A DNA stretch of 8,773 nt from an uncultured Lysobacteraceae bacterium (GTDB lineage: Bacteria; Pseudomonadota; Gammaproteobacteria; Xanthomonadales; Rhodanobacteraceae). Shown here one piece after another: positions 5,598 through 8,773 of this stretch. The notes below the pieces were generated by a model, which saw only the letters and a list, made by a program, of their open reading frames with translations, was not told the origin of the DNA and made no database searches. The first letter of the stretch is position 1; each line of letters starts with the position of its first letter. The stretch is from contig CAMLLF010000125.1 of assembly GCA_946480705.1 (NCBI GenBank), positions 1 to 8,773 on the forward strand. The letters run 5' to 3'. Position numbers and translations under genes: made by a program.

Positions 5598-7014
5598 ATG
5601 TACGAACAGGCTCCGCGCAATTCCGCTGCACGACATGCCGCCGACGCGCGGCCGGTTTCCGACGAAGCGGACGCATCGCCGCCCGGCAACGTGCCGGTCG
5701 TGTCCGACGATCGGCTGCTCGGACCGCGCTATCGCGCGCCGACGCTCGGCGTCGTCGGTCTCGTCTCGCTGATCGCGCTGGAAGCGCTCGCCGTCGCGAC
5801 CGTCATGCCGCAGGCCGCCACCGACCTGCACGGCCTGTCGCTGTATGGCTTCGTCTTCGGCGGACCGCTCGCCGCCTCGATGCTCGGCATGGTCGCCGCC
5901 GGACGCTGGAGCGACCGGCGCGGACCGCTGCGGCCGCTCTGGGCCGGCGTCGCCGGCTTCGTGTCGGGCCTGGTCATCGGCGGCATCGCTCCGGACATGA
6001 CCTGGCTGCTGTTCGGACGTCTGATCGCCGGGCTCGGGTCGGGGCTGCTGTCGGTGTCGCTGTACGCGCTCGTCGGACGGCTGTATCCCGCGACGCTGCA
6101 TGCACGCGTGTTCACTGCGTTTTCCGCGGCCTGGGTGCTGCCGTCGCTGCTCGGTCCCGGCCTCAGCGGACTCGTCGCCGACGCGTTCGGCTGGCGCTGG
6201 TCGCTGCTCGGCGTCGCGCTGCTGACACTGCCCGCGGCCGCGCTGCTCAAACGTATCGCGTTGACGCCGCCCGGCGCACACGCGCACATGCGCCATGCGG
6301 CCCGCCGTCGGCCAGCACGGTTCCGACCCGCACGCGATCGGAGCGACCCTGTCGACGGCGTGGTGGCTGATGCCTGCGGCACTCGCGTTACTGCTGCTTG
6401 CCGCGCAGCGCCTGCTGCCGCCCGGCACGCTGACCGCGCGCGCCGGACTTCCTGCGGCCATCGCGCTCAACGGACTCGCGCAGGCCGCATTCTTCGCTGC
6501 CGAAGCGTTCCTGCCGCTGCTGCTGTTTCGCGAGCGCGGCCTGTCCGTCGGCACGGCCGGTCTCGTGCTGTCGGCCGGCGCGGTGACGTGGTCCGCAGGC
6601 GCCGCATGCCGCGGTGCCGTCGGCGCGCGCGTCGGCACAGTGATGCTGCTGCGCATCGGCCTGAGCGGCGTGACCATCGGCATCGCGTTGTCCGCGGCTG
6701 CGCTACTCACCACGGCGCCGATCGTCACGGCAACGGCCGGCTGGATCGTCGCAGGCGCCGGCATGGGCCTGATCTCGCCGACGCTGTCGGTCATGACGCT
6801 GGCGCTGTCGCCGCCCGAACGCCACGGCGAAACCGGCGCCGCGCTGCGACTGAGCGCGGCGCTGTCGACGACGTCCGCGCTCGCGCTGGGCGGCCTGCTG
6901 TTCGCGGCGCTGTTGCCGGTTTCGGCATGCGCGGCCTATCTGAGCAGCATGGGGCTCGCGGCGGCGCTCGCGGTGTCCGGCGTCGTCATCGCCGGGCGCA
7001 CGAAGCTGGCATGA
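5598..7014 (+). pseudogene. MFS multidrug efflux transporter, frame disrupted near 6265-6300
   Basis: From ATG 5598 the first half encodes a hydrophilic leader, then about six transmembrane segments starting LGVVGLVSLIALEALAVATV. The MFS loop 2-3 motif GRWSDRRGPLRPLW and the helix GRLIAGLGSGLLSVSLYALVG are clear. After LLKRIALTPPGAHAH the hydrophobic protein continues in the next frame (from about 6265, ending TGA 7012-7014). That second half has about seven more segments, including WWLMPAALALLLLAA, GLPAAIALNGLAQAAFFAAE and WIVAGAGMGLISPTLSVM. The original frame stays open to 7124 but becomes arginine-rich and non-membrane. The joint looks short, as if one helix and its linker were partly lost. 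TTG 5562 was rejected as a start because it overlaps the -10. The family exports toxic compounds through the inner membrane, and the SoxR-driven promoter fits a redox-drug pump. Whether the break is real or a sequence error is unresolved. Confidence 0.8.
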
Positions 7015-7054
7015 TGTGGACATTGTCGCGTTTGAAACTTTATCCGCCGCGGGA

Positions 7055-7086
7055 AAGCGGGGCGATGGCCCGTCACCGCCCCGCTT
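7055..7086 (+). terminator. Strong GC hairpin after the MFS gene
   Basis: AAGCGGGGCG (7055-7064) pairs perfectly with CGCCCCGCTT (7077-7086) around a 12-nt loop, 41 bp past the MFS stop. The 10-bp stem is the strongest in the window. No long T-tract follows, so it would be a non-canonical terminator. Confidence 0.5.
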
Positions 7087-7120
7087 CGCGATTCGCGACA
7101 TTCGGGCGTGCGTCGCCTCG

Positions 7121-7384
7121 TTAGAATCCGTCGCGAAACGGCACACCGGAAAATTCGAACGCACCGACATCGCGAACCGCACCGCCGTTGCCGTTGCCGT
7201 TGCCGTTGCCGTCGATCGGACGCGCGACGCCGCGCTGATCGACGGCTTCGCACTGGCTGTCGTTGCCGGGATCGACCGCAGGGTTCGTTCGATCGAGCGC
7301 CAGCGTCAGCGCCTGGCCGCCGTTGTCGGCGAGCATGCCGACGCCGCGAACCGCGACGGCGGATTGATCGCCGGCCTGGCTCAA
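7121..7384 (-). pseudogene. Remnant of a second choice-of-anchor Q protein (C-terminal module)
   Basis: On the minus strand, GMLADNGGQALTLAL, NPAVDPGNDSQCEAVDQRGV, ARPIDGNGNG and VRDVGAFEF reproduce the choice-of-anchor Q end module (consensus-like LADNGGPT...PAIDAGND..C..DQRGV.RP.DG...DVGAYEF). The frame ends at TAA 7121-7123 soon after AFEF. Upstream it is open only to a stop at 7430-7432, with nothing recognisable before about 7350. No beta-helix repeats and no credible start are present. This is therefore a C-terminal stump of a gene that once extended to the right, now abutting the GFA pseudogene. Several consensus positions have drifted (PAVDP for PAIDA), which fits decay. It differs in sequence from the module at 3430-3690, so it is not a recent local duplicate. 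Confidence 0.7.
7185..7214. repeat. CCGTTG hexanucleotide tandem repeat
   Basis: Four perfect copies of CCGTTG (7185-7208) plus a fifth with one change (CCGTCG, 7209-7214). On the minus strand it encodes the Gly-Asn run GNGNGNGN in the DG-rich loop of the choice-of-anchor Q remnant. The repeat is in frame (6 bp), so copy-number change would not shift the frame. Confidence 0.85.
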
Positions 7385-7463
7385 ATAGAGTAGCCTTGGG
7401 CTTCCGCTCCACAGTGAGCGGACGAGATCCTAGACTGCCATGGAGCCGGCGGCGGACGAAGAA

Positions 7464-7882
7464 ATCGAGGGCCATGCCAATGCGGTGACGCGCAATACGA
7501 GTCACCGGAGAGACAATTGCATTGTTTGTTTGCCACTGCACCGAGTGTCAACGCCAGGCAGCGCAGCGCCTTCGGAATGGCACTATGGATCGAAAGCTAC
7601 ACGAAGGAAGTACTTACCGGTTCAACCGGCTCATAGGCGCGAACCATGCCTTCTGGCAAGCGACTTCTCGGAGAATTCTGCCGTTCTTGCGAAACACGCC
7701 TCTTCCGCCAGGTGGCAGGGCAGTCCAAGGTCATGAATCTTAAGCCGGCACGCTCAATAGCAGCCTGTCGCTCGATTCCGTGGCTCATATGCGGACTCAA
7801 AGTGCGCAGCCCTGGGTGCGGATATCTCGGGGCGCGCTGAAGTACTCGGCCCCCGGATTTTGAAGCCATATTTGAATCGTGA
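7464..7882 (+). pseudogene. GFA-family (glutathione-dependent formaldehyde-activating-like) protein, heavily frameshifted
   Basis: Pieces of one GFA protein can be read in order across three frames: IEGH (7464-7475), QCGDAQYE (7478-7501), TGETIALFVCHCTECQRQ (from 7507), SAFGMALWIESYTKEVLTGS (from about 7567), MPSGKRLLGEFCRSC (from 7646), TLNSSLSLDSVAH (from 7750) and PDFEAIFES ending TGA 7880-7882. Joining them needs five single-base shifts, plus read-through of TAG 7634-7636, which aligns where a Trp codon is plausible (S-W-A-R-T-M). The zinc-binding cysteines of the family (CHCTEC and FCRSC) are retained. GFA proteins are small zinc enzymes, some acting on glutathione adducts; the substrate here is unknown. 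The gene cannot make a full product. Base composition is clearly less GC-rich than the left of the window. The last codon overlaps the GTG start of the thioesterase. Confidence 0.8.
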
Positions 7883-8400
7883 CGGGTCCGGAAGAGCAAA
7901 TTCAGCTGCCTCTAAACTATCGCTGTGGCGACATACTTCAGAGAGACATGTTCAAGACAAGCCGACGCGTTCTTTTTGGCGATTGCGATCCTGCCGGGGT
8001 AGTTTATACACCTCGCATTGCTCACTATGTCGTTGAGGCCTGCCTCGATTTTCAGACGCACCTGCTCGGCGCCCCCGCGCCTCGATCTTTTTTCGCGCTG
8101 GGCATCCTGCCTCCCGCAAGGAACCTGTGCATCGATTTCCTGGCGCCTTTGCACTACGACGAAGAGATCGACATCGTCGTCAGCGTTTCTTCAATGGGCG
8201 CAACCTCTTTTACCTGTTCGCTGATCGCAGCGAAGCAAGATGGAAACATCGCATTCAAGGCCACCTTTACCCAGGTCTGCGTGGATCCCTCCACAAAACG
8301 TCCAATCGCCATACCGCAGCCCCTTGCATCCGCGTTGCAAATTAATTGCCCGGAGCAAAATAGGGAGAACTCGGGCGGCCAAGGAAAGCCTGCAGAATGA
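7879..8400 (+). CDS. Acyl-CoA thioesterase, 4-hydroxybenzoyl-CoA thioesterase type (hotdog fold)
   Basis: A 173-aa protein if begun at GTG 7879, which overlaps the GFA stop as GTGA and suggests an ancient translationally coupled pair. ATG 7948 is an alternative with a better ribosome-binding site (AGAGAG, 7940-7945) and gives a 150-aa protein nearer the family size. The signature FGDCDPAGVVYTPRIAHYV matches FGDCDPAG of Pseudomonas 4-hydroxybenzoyl-CoA thioesterase; the second Asp (D37 from GTG) corresponds to its catalytic Asp17. The long helix IAHYVVEACLDFQTHLL and the strands IDIVVSVSSMGATSFTCSLI and AFKATFTQVCVDPSTKRPIA complete one hotdog domain. It would hydrolyse an aromatic or short acyl-CoA in the cytosol, probably as a tetramer; the substrate is unknown. 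Codon use is AT-richer than in the left two-thirds of the window, which suggests acquisition. The frame is intact, unlike its upstream partner. Confidence 0.85.
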   Translation: MTGPEEQIQLPLNYRCGDILQRDMFKTSRRVLFGDCDPAGVVYTPRIAHYVVEACLDFQTHLLGAPAPRSFFALGILPPARNLCIDFLAPLHYDEEIDIVVSVSSMGATSFTCSLIAAKQDGNIAFKATFTQVCVDPSTKRPIAIPQPLASALQINCPEQNRENSGGQGKPAE

Positions 8401-8425
8401 CCACGAACCTCGTGCGCATCTCCCC

Positions 8426-8449
8426 GACTCGCTGACCCGCTGACTCGCT
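8426..8449. repeat. Three tandem 8-mers GACTCGCT
   Basis: GACTCGCT, GACCCGCT and GACTCGCT follow one another directly. The short array begins 26 bp after the thioesterase stop, in non-coding DNA. It may be replication slippage or a small binding array. Confidence 0.55.
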
Positions 8450-8462
8450 TGTCGACCCAGCC

Positions 8463-8505
8463 TCACGCTGATACGCATCGGCGTGATCGAAGCCTTGTTG
8501 CTTCG
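8463..8505 (+). terminator. Two adjacent hairpins downstream of the thioesterase
   Basis: The first stem, TCACGCTGAT (8463-8472) with ATCGGCGTGA (8477-8486), has 10 pairs including one T-G wobble and a 4-nt loop. The second, CGAAGC (8488-8493) with GCTTCG (8500-8505), has a 6-nt loop. They are separated by a single base. No T-tract follows; a terminator or 3'-end protector is plausible. Confidence 0.45.
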
Positions 8506-8545
8506 GCGGGAGCGGAGCGCTGGGGGGCTTCCGTGGCTTCGTTCC

Positions 8546-8572
8546 GGCGCAATGCGCTGCGCTTATTGCGCC
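8546..8572. repeat. REP-like palindrome, possible terminator of the MarR gene
   Basis: GGCGCAAT (8546-8553) and ATTGCGCC (8565-8572) form a perfect 8-bp stem around an 11-nt loop rich in GCGC. On the minus strand the element reads CGTAGGGCGCAATAAGCGCA and continues to the closing arm. This resembles the dispersed GTAGGG-type palindromic elements found between genes in many proteobacteria. It begins 12 bp past the MarR stop and could terminate that transcript. Confidence 0.55.
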
Positions 8573-8584
8573 CTACGCGAGCGC

Positions 8585-8773
8585 CTACGCTTCGAGTCCT
8601 CTCCCGAGCTTCTTGAGCAGGCCCGCCAGCCGCACGCATTCGCTTTCGGACAACACCGCGAGGGCTTCCGCGGCTTCCCGGAAGCGCACGGCGATCGCCT
8701 TGTCGATGAGCTTGCGGCCTTCGCTCGTGAGTTCCGCGGCGCTGGAGCGGCGGTCGTTCGGGTCGGCGACGCG
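8585..8773 (-). CDS. MarR-family transcriptional regulator, C-terminal part (5' partial)
   Basis: On the minus strand the frame is open from the right edge of the window to TAG (8587-8585), giving 62 residues. RVADPNDRRSSAAELTSEGR is the MarR wing: the DRR tip of the beta-hairpin followed by the ELTSEG start of the next helix. The rest, KLIDKAIAVRFREAAEALAV and LSESECVRLAGLLKKLGRGL, forms the long amphipathic C-terminal helices that build the dimer interface in this family. The recognition helix and the start lie outside the window. MarR proteins usually repress nearby efflux or catabolic genes and release when a phenolic or oxidant ligand binds. The target here would be expected to the right, beyond the edge. 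The GC-rich codon use returns to that of the chromosome. Confidence 0.85.
   Translation of the reverse strand, partial: RVADPNDRRSSAAELTSEGRKLIDKAIAVRFREAAEALAVLSESECVRLAGLLKKLGRGLEA

Noticed and set aside
5550..6794. Long open frame on the minus strand opposite the MFS gene
   Set aside because: Low-complexity Arg/Ala/Ser/Pro composition, no motif, antisense to clear transmembrane helices, and it crosses the SoxR promoter.
7185..7214. Hexanucleotide repeats considered as CRISPR or iteron
   Set aside because: Units are only 6 bp with no spacers, and the array encodes Gly-Asn within a recognisable protein remnant.

Overview
The window is GC-rich, with mostly G or C in third codon positions, and its gene content suggests a Burkholderiales-type betaproteobacterium (Burkholderia/Paraburkholderia-like). 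The genus is an inference; no rRNA or other marker gene is present. The window is an accessory-looking stretch of short independent units. Several divergent regulator/target pairs are legible, and at least three genes are visibly broken.

Layout, left to right: (1) the 3' part of a NrtR/COG4111-type regulator with a degenerate Nudix domain (2-835, +); (2) a small conserved hypothetical protein (999-1283, +), convergent with (3) a CGNR zinc-finger/ABATE transcriptional regulator (1311-1904, -). The CGNR gene is divergent from (4) a secreted lipocalin-like protein (1979-2512, +). Two copies of the inverted repeat GTAACC-N9-GGTTAY lie in the gap between them, 40 bp apart, and bracket a sigma70-like promoter. 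(5) A right-handed beta-helix/choice-of-anchor Q protein (2760-4025, +) has its likely signal peptide out of frame with the mature part. (6) A 33-codon orphan fragment (4131-4232) and a VOC/glyoxalase-fold protein (4465-4893, +) follow. (7) SoxR (5098-5535, -) is divergent from an MFS efflux transporter (5598-7014, +). Between them lie a SoxR box and a promoter with the 19-bp spacer typical of MerR-family targets, but the transporter frame is broken near 6265-6300. (8) A minus-strand remnant of a second choice-of-anchor Q protein (7121-7384) contains a hexanucleotide repeat. (9) A segment of visibly lower GC (about 7460-8400) holds a heavily decayed GFA-family gene and an intact-looking 4-hydroxybenzoyl-CoA-type thioesterase. 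(10) An intergenic block carries tandem hairpins and a REP-like palindrome, followed by the C-terminal part of a MarR-family regulator (8585-8773, -).

Functionally, two regulatory cassettes can be read from sequence: CGNR regulator/lipocalin-like protein, and SoxR/MFS pump (redox-cycling compound response). I did not find a convincing new multi-gene system. The most informative novelty is the paired operator-like repeat at 1907-1967. The density of frameshifts (anchor-Q N-terminus, MFS, GFA) could be genuine gene decay or local sequence error; read-level checking would tell them apart.
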